Assembly (NCBI GenBank): GCA_030041475.1
Contig: JASHNU010000019.1
Location: 124,001-188,000 of the forward strand
DNA from: Candidatus Sulfotelmatobacter sp.
Lineage (GTDB): Bacteria; Acidobacteriota; Terriglobia; Terriglobales; Acidobacteriaceae
DNA length: 64,000 nt
Reading direction: 5' to 3'
Numbering within the stretch: the first letter of the stretch is position 1; each line of letters opens with the position of its first letter. Shown here in pieces: positions 35,416-43,795 of this stretch. Made by a program: the position numbers and the translations under genes. Under the pieces are notes generated by a model. It saw nothing but the letters and a program-made list of their open reading frames with translations. It searched no databases and was not told where the DNA came from.

Positions 35416-36008
35416 CCGCCCCGCGCTGGCTCGCTGCTGTTGTTGTTTTGCTTTGCGCAGCGCCGTGCTTCGCTCAAGCTGCCCCCGAGCAAGGCGGAAA
35501 CGAGGTGCAAATCTGGGCTGGCGGAGGTCACTCCGTTCCCGGCGGCACCGCGAACACGGGCGCGTTTAATGCGGGCCTACGCTACGGATGGATTCTTACC
35601 GGCCCGCATCTGCCCGGCTTTCTGCGCGGCCGCTTCGAATACGCCCTCGACGCTGTGCCGGTTTTCCTGGTCTTCCAGCCCGCCAACACCGCGTACGGCG
35701 TTGGATTCGACCCGCTCGGCTTGAAGTGGAATTTCCAGCGCCATGGCCGCATTTCTCCCTACCTTGAACTCACCGGCGGCACGCTCTTCACGGACCACAA
35801 TGTCCCCACCTATACCAACACTGTGAATTTCATGGACCAGGCCACACTCGGCATGCACATCCTCGGGCCCAAGTACAACGTGAGCCTCGAACTGCGCTAC
35901 ATGCACATCTCGAACGCTGGCTTGGCGAACTTGAATCCGGGGATCAACACGGTGCAGATACGGCTGGGAGTGGGAAGGTTCTTGGGCGGGCGCGGCAAGC
36001 GGAAGTGA
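35412..36008 (+). CDS. pagL: PagL-type lipid A 3-O-deacylase (acyloxyacyl hydrolase family)
   Basis: A 198-residue protein with a signal peptide (MTAPRWLAAVVVLLCAAPCFA) and an eight-strand outer membrane beta barrel. The PagL hallmark His/Ser is in LRYMHISNAGLANLNPGIN, and FDPLGLKWNFQ and YLELTGGTLFT match conserved strands. PagL removes a primary acyl chain from lipid A in the outer membrane. The ATG overlaps the yvcK stop by 4 bases, an unexpected partner for an outer-membrane enzyme. The catalytic Glu lies C-terminal and was not pinned down, so activity is likely but not certain. Confidence 0.85.
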   Translation: MTAPRWLAAVVVLLCAAPCFAQAAPEQGGNEVQIWAGGGHSVPGGTANTGAFNAGLRYGWILTGPHLPGFLRGRFEYALDAVPVFLVFQPANTAYGVGFDPLGLKWNFQRHGRISPYLELTGGTLFTDHNVPTYTNTVNFMDQATLGMHILGPKYNVSLELRYMHISNAGLANLNPGINTVQIRLGVGRFLGGRGKRK

Positions 36009-36027
36009 TGGCAAAAATGGGGAGGCT

Positions 36028-36047
36028 TGACTCATTATGATGAGTCA
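36028..36047. promoter_or_regulatory. Palindromic operator candidate upstream of vapB
   Basis: TGACTCAT, four bases, then ATGAGTCA: an exact inverted repeat with 8-base arms, ending 14 bases before the vapB start codon. Ribbon-helix-helix antitoxins bind palindromes of this kind near their own promoter and repress the operon, so this is the probable autoregulatory site. Confidence 0.65.
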
Positions 36048-36061
36048 GATAGACTAATAAG

Positions 36062-36316
36062 ATGGCTAAGCGACTCCAGGTCATCCTGCAAGATCCCGAG
36101 TACCGCGAGGTGCAGCGGGCCGCCCGCGCACGACGAATGTCCATCGCCGCGTGGGTCCGGCAAGCCCTGACTCAAGCACGCCGCAGCGAGCCGCAGGGCA
36201 GCGTGGAGAAAAAGCTTGCCGCAATTCGAGCCGCCGCGCGTTACGAATCCCCAACCTCCGATATCGATACTATGCTGGCCGAGATCGAGCAGGGGTACCT
36301 GCCCAAACAATCGTGA
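36062..36316 (+). CDS. vapB: VapB-type ribbon-helix-helix antitoxin
   Basis: An 84-residue basic protein. [40 protein letters not shown] has the strand-helix-helix pattern of the RHH fold. The C-terminal half ([27 protein letters not shown]) is the likely toxin-neutralising part. It is followed by a PIN-domain toxin whose GTG start overlaps its stop, the usual antitoxin-first order. A palindromic operator candidate lies upstream. Expected to repress its own promoter and bind the toxin. Confidence 0.88.
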   Translation: MAKRLQVILQDPEYREVQRAARARRMSIAAWVRQALTQARRSEPQGSVEKKLAAIRAAARYESPTSDIDTMLAEIEQGYLPKQS

Positions 36317-36708
36317 TTCTGGTCGATTCCAACATCCCGATGTATCTGGTGGGCACGCCGAGTCCCCATAAAACCGATAGCCAGCGTTTGCTGGAAAGGC
36401 TGATCAGCCAGCGGGAGCGCCTCGTCACTGACGCGGAGGTGCTGCAGGAAATTCTTCATCGCTACGTCGCCATTAATCGCCGTCGCGACATACAACCGGC
36501 GTTCGACGCGCTGCTCAACACGGTGGACGAAGTATTCCCAGTGGATCTTGCCGCCGCGGAACGAGCTAAACAGCTCGTCCTCGCTTACGATCGGCTTTCT
36601 GCCCGCGATGCAGTCCACCTGGCCGTGATGGAACATCATGGCATATCCCGAATTTTGACCTTCGACTCCGGCTTTGACGCCTTTCCGGGAATCACAAGGC
36701 TGTTCTAG
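36313..36708 (+). CDS. vapC: VapC-type PIN-domain toxin
   Basis: 131 residues. The start is GTG at 36313, overlapping the antitoxin stop in GTGA; a longer open frame upstream runs through the antitoxin and is not used. The PIN nuclease residues are all present: Asp in [12 protein letters not shown], Glu in LQEILHRYV, Asp in [12 protein letters not shown] and Asp in [11 protein letters not shown]. VapC toxins cut RNA, commonly tRNA or rRNA, when not held by the antitoxin. The pair is a complete type II module without nearby mobile-element signs. Confidence 0.9.
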   Translation: MILVDSNIPMYLVGTPSPHKTDSQRLLERLISQRERLVTDAEVLQEILHRYVAINRRRDIQPAFDALLNTVDEVFPVDLAAAERAKQLVLAYDRLSARDAVHLAVMEHHGISRILTFDSGFDAFPGITRLF

Positions 36709-36784
36709 AAATTCGCGCATCATCGCGCAGCTTTTGCCAGTGGAGGTTGCGGCAGCCTCGCTTGCCCCGTTATTCTCTTCCGTT

Positions 36785-38263
36785 ATGTCTACCCTCGTCG
36801 AATGCGTTCCGAATTTTTCCGAAGGCCGCGATAAGGCCAAAGTTGACGCCATCATTGACGCCATGAAAATGCCCGGCGTCTATCTGCTCGACCGCGAAAT
36901 GGACGCCGACCACAACCGCTGCGTGATCACTCTGGTAGGCGAGCGCGAGGCCATTCAGGAAGCCGCCATTCGCGGCGTCGGCAAAGCCGCCGAGTTGATC
37001 GACCTCACCGTCCACACCGGCGCGCATCCACGCATGGGCGCGGCCGACGTTGTACCCTTCATTCCCATCGACGGCGTCACCATTGAAGATTGCGTCGCGA
37101 TGGCCAATCACGTGGGCGAGGAAATCTGGAAGCGCTATCAGATTCCGGTCTATCTCTACGAGGCGGCTGCCAGAACTCCCGAACGCCAGGGACTCGAGAA
37201 CATTCGCCGCGGTCAGTTTGAGGGCATCCGTGCTGAAATCGCCACGAACCCTGCGCGAAAACCTGATATCGGCGAGCCCCGCGTTCATCCCACCGCGGGC
37301 GCAACTGTGGTGGGTGCACGAAAATTTCTTATCGCTTACAACGTTTTTCTCAACACTCCGGACGTCGAGATCGCCAAGAAAGTCGCCAAGGCCGTGCGCT
37401 TCTCGAACGGCGGTCTGCGCTTCGTGAAAGGCGCCGGATTTCTGGTGCGCGGACTCGCCCAGGTTTCTATGAACCTAACCGACTTCGAACAGACGCCGAT
37501 CCATCGCGCCTTCGAGTTCGTCAGGCGCGAGGCGGCTCGATACGGCGTTCTGCCGGTGTCGAGCGAGATTGTCGGCCTCATCCCCAAGAAAGCCTTGGAG
37601 CAGGCCGCGGAGTGGTTCCTGCAGGTCGAAAACTTCGATTCGTCGCTGATTCTGGAAAACCGCCTGACCGCCGTGATGAGCGGCAAGATGGCGGTGGGCG
37701 GCCTGCGCGCTGGCGTCGAGCCGTTCGTCGAGCAACTGGCCGCGCCAACGGCCACTCCGGGCGGCGGCAGCGCCTCGGCAGCAGCGGCCGCCATGGCCGC
37801 CGGATTGGCCACGATGGTCGCCTCCGTGTCGCGCGGAAAGAAGGCTTACCTGCAATATGAGTCGCAGCTGAGCGCAGCCATTGCCCGCCTGACGCCGCTG
37901 CGCGAAGAGTTGAAAGCTGCCATTGACGCGGACGCTGAATCCTTCAACTCCGTGATGAGGGCATACAAGCAAGCCAAGGCCGCGCCCGATGAGCAAGCCG
38001 CCGAAGCTGTGATCGAGGCCGCTTTGAAGGAGGCCACGTCCGTTCCGCTGCGGGTCGCCGAAAAAGCGCATGAAATCGCCGCGATCGCACGGTCGCTGGT
38101 GCCTATGACGAACCCCAACATGAAGTCGGACCTGACCACCGCCGAAGCTCTGGCCCAGGCGGCCGTAAAAGGCGCCCTCGCGAATGTGGAAATCAACCTG
38201 GATTCGTTGAAGGATCAGGCTTTCGCAGCCAGCGTCCGCCAGCGGACGAGGATCCTCTCATAG
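36785..38263 (+). CDS. ftcD: Bifunctional glutamate formimidoyltransferase/cyclodeaminase
   Basis: 492 residues from ATG 36785 (MSTLVECVPNFSEGRD). The N-terminal two-thirds is the formimidoyltransferase (CVPNFSEGRDKAKVDAI, DADHNRCVITLVG, HTGAHPRMGAADVVPFIP), and the C-terminal third is the helical cyclodeaminase (TATPGGGSASAAAAAMAAGL, KGALANVEINLDSLKD). It moves the formimino group of formiminoglutamate to tetrahydrofolate and then makes methenyl-THF, in histidine breakdown. No other hut genes are adjacent. A vapC gene lies immediately upstream. Confidence 0.92.
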   Translation: MSTLVECVPNFSEGRDKAKVDAIIDAMKMPGVYLLDREMDADHNRCVITLVGEREAIQEAAIRGVGKAAELIDLTVHTGAHPRMGAADVVPFIPIDGVTIEDCVAMANHVGEEIWKRYQIPVYLYEAAARTPERQGLENIRRGQFEGIRAEIATNPARKPDIGEPRVHPTAGATVVGARKFLIAYNVFLNTPDVEIAKKVAKAVRFSNGGLRFVKGAGFLVRGLAQVSMNLTDFEQTPIHRAFEFVRREAARYGVLPVSSEIVGLIPKKALEQAAEWFLQVENFDSSLILENRLTAVMSGKMAVGGLRAGVEPFVEQLAAPTATPGGGSASAAAAAMAAGLATMVASVSRGKKAYLQYESQLSAAIARLTPLREELKAAIDADAESFNSVMRAYKQAKAAPDEQAAEAVIEAALKEATSVPLRVAEKAHEIAAIARSLVPMTNPNMKSDLTTAEALAQAAVKGALANVEINLDSLKDQAFAASVRQRTRILS

Positions 38264-38354
38264 GGAATGTAAACGAATATTTTCTGGCAACCGAGTGGAA
38301 ATGTCAGACTCAGGGTTCAAAACTTAGTGTGCCGCCATTCGGAGTGAATCGCCT

Positions 38355-39794
38355 ATGGGCCGAGCCGCCTTCCTCTGCTTCTCCCTCGTATTGTTAACCA
38401 CTGCCATCTTGCTGCTCAGCCTGAATGGTTGCAGCAGCAAGTCGGGCACCAGCGTGTCCGTGCCGCCGCCGATGGGAACGATCCAGCATGTCGTTGTCAT
38501 CTTTCAGGAGAATCGCACGCCCGACAATCTGTTTCACGATCCTGTGCTGATCGCCAACGGCGCCGACATCGCGAGCACCGGACTCGATTCCTCAGGCAAC
38601 ACGATCACGCTCCAGCCCGAGCCTCTCGGTATCGATTATGACTTGAGCCATGCAAATTCCGCGTTCGTCGCCATGTACGACGGCGGCAAGATGGATGGCG
38701 CCAACAACGTGACCATCACATGCGCCAGTGGGGCCACCGATTGCCCGCCTCCCAACGCGCAGTACTACTACGTGCAGTCCTCCGACGTTGGCCCCTATTT
38801 CCAGATGGCCGAGCAGTACACGTTTGGCGATCGCATGTTTCAAACCAACGAGGGGCCAAGCTTCCCGGCGCACCAATTCATTATTTCCGGAACATCTGCG
38901 CCCTCGGCGGCCAGCAATCTTTTTGTCTCCGAAAATCCTTCCGGTGCAACGAAAGCCAACAACAATGCCGGCTGCACCGCACCGCCGTCAGAAACGGTTA
39001 CGCTGATCGATCCTTTCGGCAACGAATCGAGCAATCCCGCCATCTACCCTTGCTTCGAGCACGCTACGCTAATCGACGAACTCGACGCCGCTGGACTGTC
39101 ATGGCGTTATTACGCCCCCAGCGCCGGTTCGATCTGGACTGCCCCCAATGCCATCCAGCACCTCTGCGGACCCAATGCCACGCCGCCCAACGCCACCAGT
39201 TGCGAAAGTTCCGATTGGCTGAATGACGTTATCATCTATACCACCGAGAATCCGGCGCCCATCTTGAACGACATTGCGAATAACCAACTGCCCGCGGTGA
39301 GCTGGGTCATTCCTGCTTCCCAGAACTCCGACCATGCCGGATCCACCGCTACGACGGGCGGACCATCCTGGGTAACAGCCATCGTGAACGTAATCGGGAC
39401 GAGCGCCTACTGGTCGAATACGGCAATCATCGTTACATGGGACGATTGGGGAGGCTGGTACGACCACGTTCCTCCGCCCCAAGTCATCAACAATGGCACC
39501 AGTTGGGGATCGGGCTATCTCTATGGCTTCCGCGTGCCGCTCCTTGTGATCTCGCCCTATGCGAAGGCAAGCTACATCTCACACGTGACGCATGATTTCG
39601 GAAGCATCCTGAGCTTTATTGAGCAGAACTTCCGTTTGCCCTCGCTTGGCTACGCCGACGCCCACGCCGACGCTCTTTCCGACTGCTTCAACTGGGGCCA
39701 GACGCCGTTGAAGTTCACTACTATCACTGCGGAGCACAACGCAGCCTACTTTCTCAACGACAGAACTCCGCCGGCCGGGCCGGACGATGATTAG
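38355..39794 (+). CDS. Phosphoesterase-family lipoprotein (AcpA/phospholipase C-like)
   Basis: A 479-residue protein. The N-terminus is a lipoprotein signal ending in LSLNGCSS, with Cys as the lipidation site. The enzyme core is of the acid phosphatase/phospholipase C superfamily: HVVVIFQENRTPDNLFHDP (metal ligands), TNEGPSFPAHQFIISG, and DDWGGWYDHVPPP late in the protein. The family hydrolyses phosphomonoesters or phospholipids in the periplasm or outside. Substrate unknown. A weak hairpin (TTCCCTG/CAGGGAA) lies at 39840-39868 just after the stop. Confidence 0.87.
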   Translation: MGRAAFLCFSLVLLTTAILLLSLNGCSSKSGTSVSVPPPMGTIQHVVVIFQENRTPDNLFHDPVLIANGADIASTGLDSSGNTITLQPEPLGIDYDLSHANSAFVAMYDGGKMDGANNVTITCASGATDCPPPNAQYYYVQSSDVGPYFQMAEQYTFGDRMFQTNEGPSFPAHQFIISGTSAPSAASNLFVSENPSGATKANNNAGCTAPPSETVTLIDPFGNESSNPAIYPCFEHATLIDELDAAGLSWRYYAPSAGSIWTAPNAIQHLCGPNATPPNATSCESSDWLNDVIIYTTENPAPILNDIANNQLPAVSWVIPASQNSDHAGSTATTGGPSWVTAIVNVIGTSAYWSNTAIIVTWDDWGGWYDHVPPPQVINNGTSWGSGYLYGFRVPLLVISPYAKASYISHVTHDFGSILSFIEQNFRLPSLGYADAHADALSDCFNWGQTPLKFTTITAEHNAAYFLNDRTPPAGPDDD

Positions 39795-40016
39795 GGACTG
39801 TCGGGAATTTGATGGCATTCACAGAAATGCCGCCGCCTGTTCCCTGCCCCTGAATTATCAACAGGGAATGTACTTTTGTTCCCTTCCTCAGGCTGCAAGT
39901 AAAATAGAATAAAGCGATCTGGCAAGAGAGGCTGAGCGCGCATCCAGGAAACAGTGCGCTCGCTGATATTTTCAGAACTTTGCGGTTCAGGATTTTCCCC
40001 TGACTTTCGAGGTGCT

Positions 40017-40958
40017 ATGAAACTGTTTAAGCTGTGCGTGGCTTCCCTCCTCCTGGTGAGCATGGCCTATGCCGTGCCGCTGAACTCGTCCGGTCGGGCT
40101 TGCATTCCCGCCGAAGTGCTGCAAGTCATCTCGGTGGACTATCGCTCCTTGAAGGATTCGCCGACAGCGCTGGCGCTGAAGACGCAACTCATGCCCGACA
40201 ACATCAAGCAGCTTGAGGCGGCCCTGAAAGGGATCGGCATCGATCCCGACAAAGACGTGGATACGCTGACGTTCGCCTCGTTCCATTCGGGCAAGCAGGG
40301 CGTGCGCGGCGTTGGCATCGCCAGTGGCCCGTTCGACATGAAGGCGGTACGTAAGAAGATGAAGCTGCAACACTATGTCCCCAAGAAATATCCCACCGGG
40401 GGCACGACCGACGTCTACCCGATGGAAGGCGGCCTGTACATGAGTTTCCTCGATGACAGCACTCTGCTGTTCGGTGAGCCCACGGCCCTCCATCACGCAC
40501 TCGACGTGCGGGACGGCACGGAATTGAGCCTCGATACCAACGGCAACATGGCTGACATGATGACCAACGTCGACTCGGCTTCGGTCTGGAGCATCCTCGA
40601 CCAAGAAGGCACGCAGAACATGATGCGCTCAGCCCTGGGCGATGCGTCCAAGATCGGGGACTATGAGACGCTGAAGAAGAAGCTGCTCGGTTCGCGCTAC
40701 ACCATGAACTTCTCGAGCGGAGTGAACTTCGACGCTACCGTCGTCACCGATGACTCGGTAACCGCGGGCACCTTAACCTCGATGGTGAAGGCGTACCTGC
40801 TTTACAAGAAGGCCACCGCCGCGGCGGGTGAGAAGGTTGTCATGGACAACACGTCAGCCGATTCCGACGGCTCCAACGTACAAATTCACTTCAAGTCGGA
40901 CGATAAGCAGTTCCAGGCGCTGATGCATACCGACTTATTCAACGCGCTCTCGCGCTGA
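40017..40958 (+). CDS. Secreted protein of unknown function
   Basis: About 313 residues from ATG 40017, whose first 20 residues (MKLFKLCVASLLLVSMAYAV) form a signal peptide; an earlier ATG at 39954 would precede it with 21 non-signal residues. The mature part alternates beta and helical segments (VISVDYRSLKDSPTALALK, DTLTFASFHSGKQGVRGVGI, YMSFLDDSTLLFGEPTALHHALDVRDG). The pattern of paired repeats recalls acidobacterial secreted proteins of unknown function. I do not recognise a family. Confidence 0.75.
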   Translation: MKLFKLCVASLLLVSMAYAVPLNSSGRACIPAEVLQVISVDYRSLKDSPTALALKTQLMPDNIKQLEAALKGIGIDPDKDVDTLTFASFHSGKQGVRGVGIASGPFDMKAVRKKMKLQHYVPKKYPTGGTTDVYPMEGGLYMSFLDDSTLLFGEPTALHHALDVRDGTELSLDTNGNMADMMTNVDSASVWSILDQEGTQNMMRSALGDASKIGDYETLKKKLLGSRYTMNFSSGVNFDATVVTDDSVTAGTLTSMVKAYLLYKKATAAAGEKVVMDNTSADSDGSNVQIHFKSDDKQFQALMHTDLFNALSR

Positions 40959-40979
40959 AGTTTTCGAGCGGTGAATCGT

Positions 40980-41050
40980 GGCACTGAGGCTTACGCGGTA
41001 CTGATCTACATTTAGATCAGCGCCGCTTACGCGCCAGTGCCAAGTTTTTT
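40980..41050 (-). terminator. Long stem-loop with T-run
   Basis: GGCACTG (40980-40986) and CAGTGCC (41035-41041) close a nested stem whose centre is CTGATCTA and TAGATCAG around a CAT loop. A run of seven T follows from 41044 on the plus strand. It lies between convergent genes, the secreted protein (plus) and glmU (minus), and probably ends the plus-strand transcript, perhaps both. Confidence 0.65.
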
Positions 41051-41063
41051 TGCCAACGCAGTA

Positions 41064-42530
41064 TTATTTCCCCTTGGCGGCTTTCCTGGCGCTGGCCCAG
41101 CCTTCCTTCACCACCTGCCGCGCCCGGCCGATCGCCAGGCCATTCTCCGGAACGTCGTCGGTAATACAGGATGCAGCGCCCACATAAGCCCCCTTGCCCA
41201 CGCGCACCGGCGCCACCAGCGTGCTGTCGCTGCCGATGAAGACGCCGTCGGCAATCACGGTCTTATGCTTGTGCACGCCGTCGTAGTTGCACGTAATCGT
41301 TCCCGCTCCGATATTGACTCCTGCACCGATCTCCGCGTCTCCCAGGTACGTCAGGTGATTCGCTTTCGATCCCTTGCCCAGCCTGATTTTCTTTGTTTCC
41401 ACAAAATTGCCGACATGCGCGCCTTCGCCGATCTCGCTGCCCGGCCGCAGGTGCGAATACGGCCCGATCACAGCCCCGTTCGCGATTCTGGCTCCCTCCA
41501 TCACGCAGCCCGGGCGAATGATTACGCCGTCGCCAATCTCCGAATCACGAATCACCGAGTACGACCGCACCCGGCATGCCGTTCCGATGCGCGTCTTCCC
41601 TAGCAGTTGCACATAGGGCTCAATCACAGAATCGGGTGCGATTTGCACATCGGCGTCAATCACGCACGTCGCCGGATAAAACACCGTGACCCCATCCGCC
41701 ATCAACCGGCGGCACTTCGTCATTCGCAAGTAGTGGTCGATATCAGCCAGTTCCGCCCGCGTATTCCCACCGAGCACTTCGTAGGCGTTCGCCGTTTTCC
41801 ACGCCACCACGCGTTGTTGCGCCCCGCGCAGGACTTCCGCCATATCCGTTAGGTAATACTCGGAGTGAACATTGGTGGTCGAAAGCTTGCCGATGTTCCG
41901 GTAGAGTTCCTTAGCGTCGAAGACATAAAAGCCGGAATTGATCTCGTGAATCTTCTTCTGCACCGCGCTCGCTGATTTCTCCTCCACGATCGCCCGCACG
42001 TCGGCACTGCGCGGGTTCTTGCGGACGACCCGGCCATATCCGGTCGGATTGTCCAGATCGGCGGTCAGCAGCGTCATCGCCGCCTGCTCTTCGAGATGGA
42101 AATTTCGCAGGTGTCCGATCGTTTCGGGAGTGATCAGCGGCGCATCGCCCGACAACACGATCACGTGGTCATGATGGACCAGGGCCTTCTGGGCCGCCAT
42201 CAAGGCGTGGCCGGTGCCCCGCTGCTCTGCCTGCAACACGTACTTGATCCCAGTATGTTCTGTCGCAGCGCGCACGCGCTCGGCTTCATAGCCGATGATG
42301 GCGTACACGTCCGCCGCGGGAACAACCCGCACCGCGGTGGCGATCACATGCTCCAGCAGCGGCTTTCCCCCGACTTCATGTAACACTTTAGGAAGTTGCG
42401 ACTTGAGCCTGGTTCCCTTGCCCGCCGCCATGATGGCGATGGCGATGCGAGGTGCGGAGTTTCGTGTAATTGATGCAACGGTGCGCGAAGCTGAACCTCG
42501 TGCTGCGGACTTGACTCTCGCTTTCTTCAT
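41064..42530 (-). CDS. glmU: GlmU bifunctional UDP-GlcNAc pyrophosphorylase/acetyltransferase
   Basis: About 488 residues from ATG 42530 (MKKARVKSAARG); three more residues are possible upstream. After a basic 30-residue lead-in comes AIAIMAAGKGTRLKSQLPKVLHEVGGKP, the uridylyltransferase signature, then a left-handed beta-helix with GEGAHVGNFVETKKIRLGKG and NHLTYLGDAEIGAGVNIGAGTITCNYDG. GlmU acetylates glucosamine-1-P and joins it to UTP, giving UDP-GlcNAc for peptidoglycan and lipid A. A TATATT hexamer lies 7 bases before the ATG. The basic N-terminal extension is longer than usual. Confidence 0.93.
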   Translation of the reverse strand: MKKARVKSAARGSASRTVASITRNSAPRIAIAIMAAGKGTRLKSQLPKVLHEVGGKPLLEHVIATAVRVVPAADVYAIIGYEAERVRAATEHTGIKYVLQAEQRGTGHALMAAQKALVHHDHVIVLSGDAPLITPETIGHLRNFHLEEQAAMTLLTADLDNPTGYGRVVRKNPRSADVRAIVEEKSASAVQKKIHEINSGFYVFDAKELYRNIGKLSTTNVHSEYYLTDMAEVLRGAQQRVVAWKTANAYEVLGGNTRAELADIDHYLRMTKCRRLMADGVTVFYPATCVIDADVQIAPDSVIEPYVQLLGKTRIGTACRVRSYSVIRDSEIGDGVIIRPGCVMEGARIANGAVIGPYSHLRPGSEIGEGAHVGNFVETKKIRLGKGSKANHLTYLGDAEIGAGVNIGAGTITCNYDGVHKHKTVIADGVFIGSDSTLVAPVRVGKGAYVGAASCITDDVPENGLAIGRARQVVKEGWASARKAAKGK

Positions 42531-42550
42531 TCGCCCCAATATACCGCGCC

Positions 42551-43330
42551 CTACAGCCCCAAACCACCATCCACGGCCAGAATTTGTCCGGTGATGAACT
42601 GCGGCGCGGTGGCAAAGAACAATACCGCTCGGGCGATCTCATCGCCGCGCCCATTCCGCCCCATCGGGGTCTGTTTGGCCATGCGCCGCATGAAGGCTGC
42701 CGCCGATTTCTCTCCAAGATCAATCATTCCCGGAGCCACTGCATTAACCGCAATTTCAGGCGCCAGCGCTTTCGCCATCACCTTGGTCAGCATGTGCAGC
42801 GCCGCCTTCGACGAGCAATAATGCGCGTGCGTGGCCCACGGCCGAAGCCCACCCAGGGAGCCCATATTGATGATTCTCGCCTCGACTGCTTGTCCCTTCC
42901 CGCGTTTGCGCCGCATCCATTTCAGCGCCTCGCGCGAAACCAAAAACGGCCCGCGCGTGTTGGAGGCAAAAATCGCGTCCCACTGCTTGGCGGTCAGCTT
43001 TTCGAATTCGGCTGTCTCATAGTTGGCCGCGTTGTTGACCAGAATGTCGATTCGCCCCAGCTCCTGTCCTATCTCCTTCATCATCGCCCGAATGCTGGCT
43101 TCGTCGGTCACGTCGCAATGCAGGGCAAAAGCGCGCCCGCCAAAACTGGACAAGTCGATCACCGTCGCTCGCGCCTCGGGGCCGGAGTTGTTGAACGTGA
43201 TGGCCACATCCGCGCCCGCCTGGGCCAATGCCAGCGCCGATGCCCGTCCCAGCCGCTTCGCCCCGCCGGTGATGAGGGCGGTCTTGCCCGACAAGGGCCT
43301 GGCCTCGGGTCTCGACCCAGGATTTTGCAT
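42551..43330 (-). CDS. Short-chain dehydrogenase/reductase
   Basis: A 259-residue SDR. The cofactor motif is TALITGGAKRLGRASALALA (TGGAKRLG, as in pteridine-reductase-like members), followed by NNAANYE, and the catalytic set GSLGG and HYCSSKAAL (Tyr and Lys). The C-terminus ITGQILAVDGGLGL is typical. Cofactor NADPH is probable from the Arg after the motif. Substrate unknown. It runs on the same strand as glmU, 20 bases upstream of its start, but glmU's own -10-like hexamer lies between them. Confidence 0.88.
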   Translation of the reverse strand: MQNPGSRPEARPLSGKTALITGGAKRLGRASALALAQAGADVAITFNNSGPEARATVIDLSSFGGRAFALHCDVTDEASIRAMMKEIGQELGRIDILVNNAANYETAEFEKLTAKQWDAIFASNTRGPFLVSREALKWMRRKRGKGQAVEARIINMGSLGGLRPWATHAHYCSSKAALHMLTKVMAKALAPEIAVNAVAPGMIDLGEKSAAAFMRRMAKQTPMGRNGRGDEIARAVLFFATAPQFITGQILAVDGGLGL

Positions 43331-43492
43331 GGAAGGATTCTACCTGCTTTCGCTTTGTCCGCCGATGCCGGCAAATTGAGCACCAGCTCGAACTGGTCCG
43401 GCCACCTGACCTGGCGACTCGGTGCTTTTTCTGGGCTGATTTTGATTTTTCGCATTGGCCGGCATCAATTTCACGCGCTAGAATTTCTCCGC

Positions 43493-43738
43493 ATGCCGGA
43501 GCCTCGCAGCGTCGTCGTGTATTCCCGCAAGGGTTGCCATCTGTGTGAGCTCGTCAAAGAGAGCCTCGCCAAGCTCCACCGCCGCGGCGGCTTCACCTGG
43601 ACCGAAGTGGACGTCGACTCGGACGCCGAACTGCGGCGCGAGTTCAACGACCAGGTCCCCGTCGTTTTCATCGACGGCCGTAAAGCCTTCAAGTACCACA
43701 TGGACGAGCAGGAGTTCCTGCGCAAACTGGCCAGTTAG
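43493..43738 (+). CDS. Glutaredoxin-family protein
   Basis: 81 residues starting at ATG 43493. MPEPRSVVVYSRKGCHLCELVKESL has the CxxC motif as CHLC near residue 15, and VPVVFIDGRKAFKYHMDE contains the cis-Pro of thioredoxin folds. It probably performs thiol-disulfide exchange in the cytoplasm. It is followed 57 bases later by the acyl-CoA ligase gene. The frame extends upstream through a shadow of the SDR gene; the ATG used is the first giving a normal glutaredoxin start. Confidence 0.85.
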   Translation: MPEPRSVVVYSRKGCHLCELVKESLAKLHRRGGFTWTEVDVDSDAELRREFNDQVPVVFIDGRKAFKYHMDEQEFLRKLAS

Positions 43739-43795
43739 GCCGTAACGCGTTTCAGCGCTTCAATCTTGCCGCGCTCCGTTACAATCTCTCCCGGC

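Noticed and set aside
36151-36312. Upstream ATG giving a longer VapC
   Set aside because: It would lie inside vapB and add residues before the PIN core; the GTG at 36313 gives the normal VapC start and the usual overlap.
38264-38354. GGTTCAAAAC resembling a tRNA T-loop after ftcD
   Set aside because: No acceptor or anticodon stem can be formed around it.
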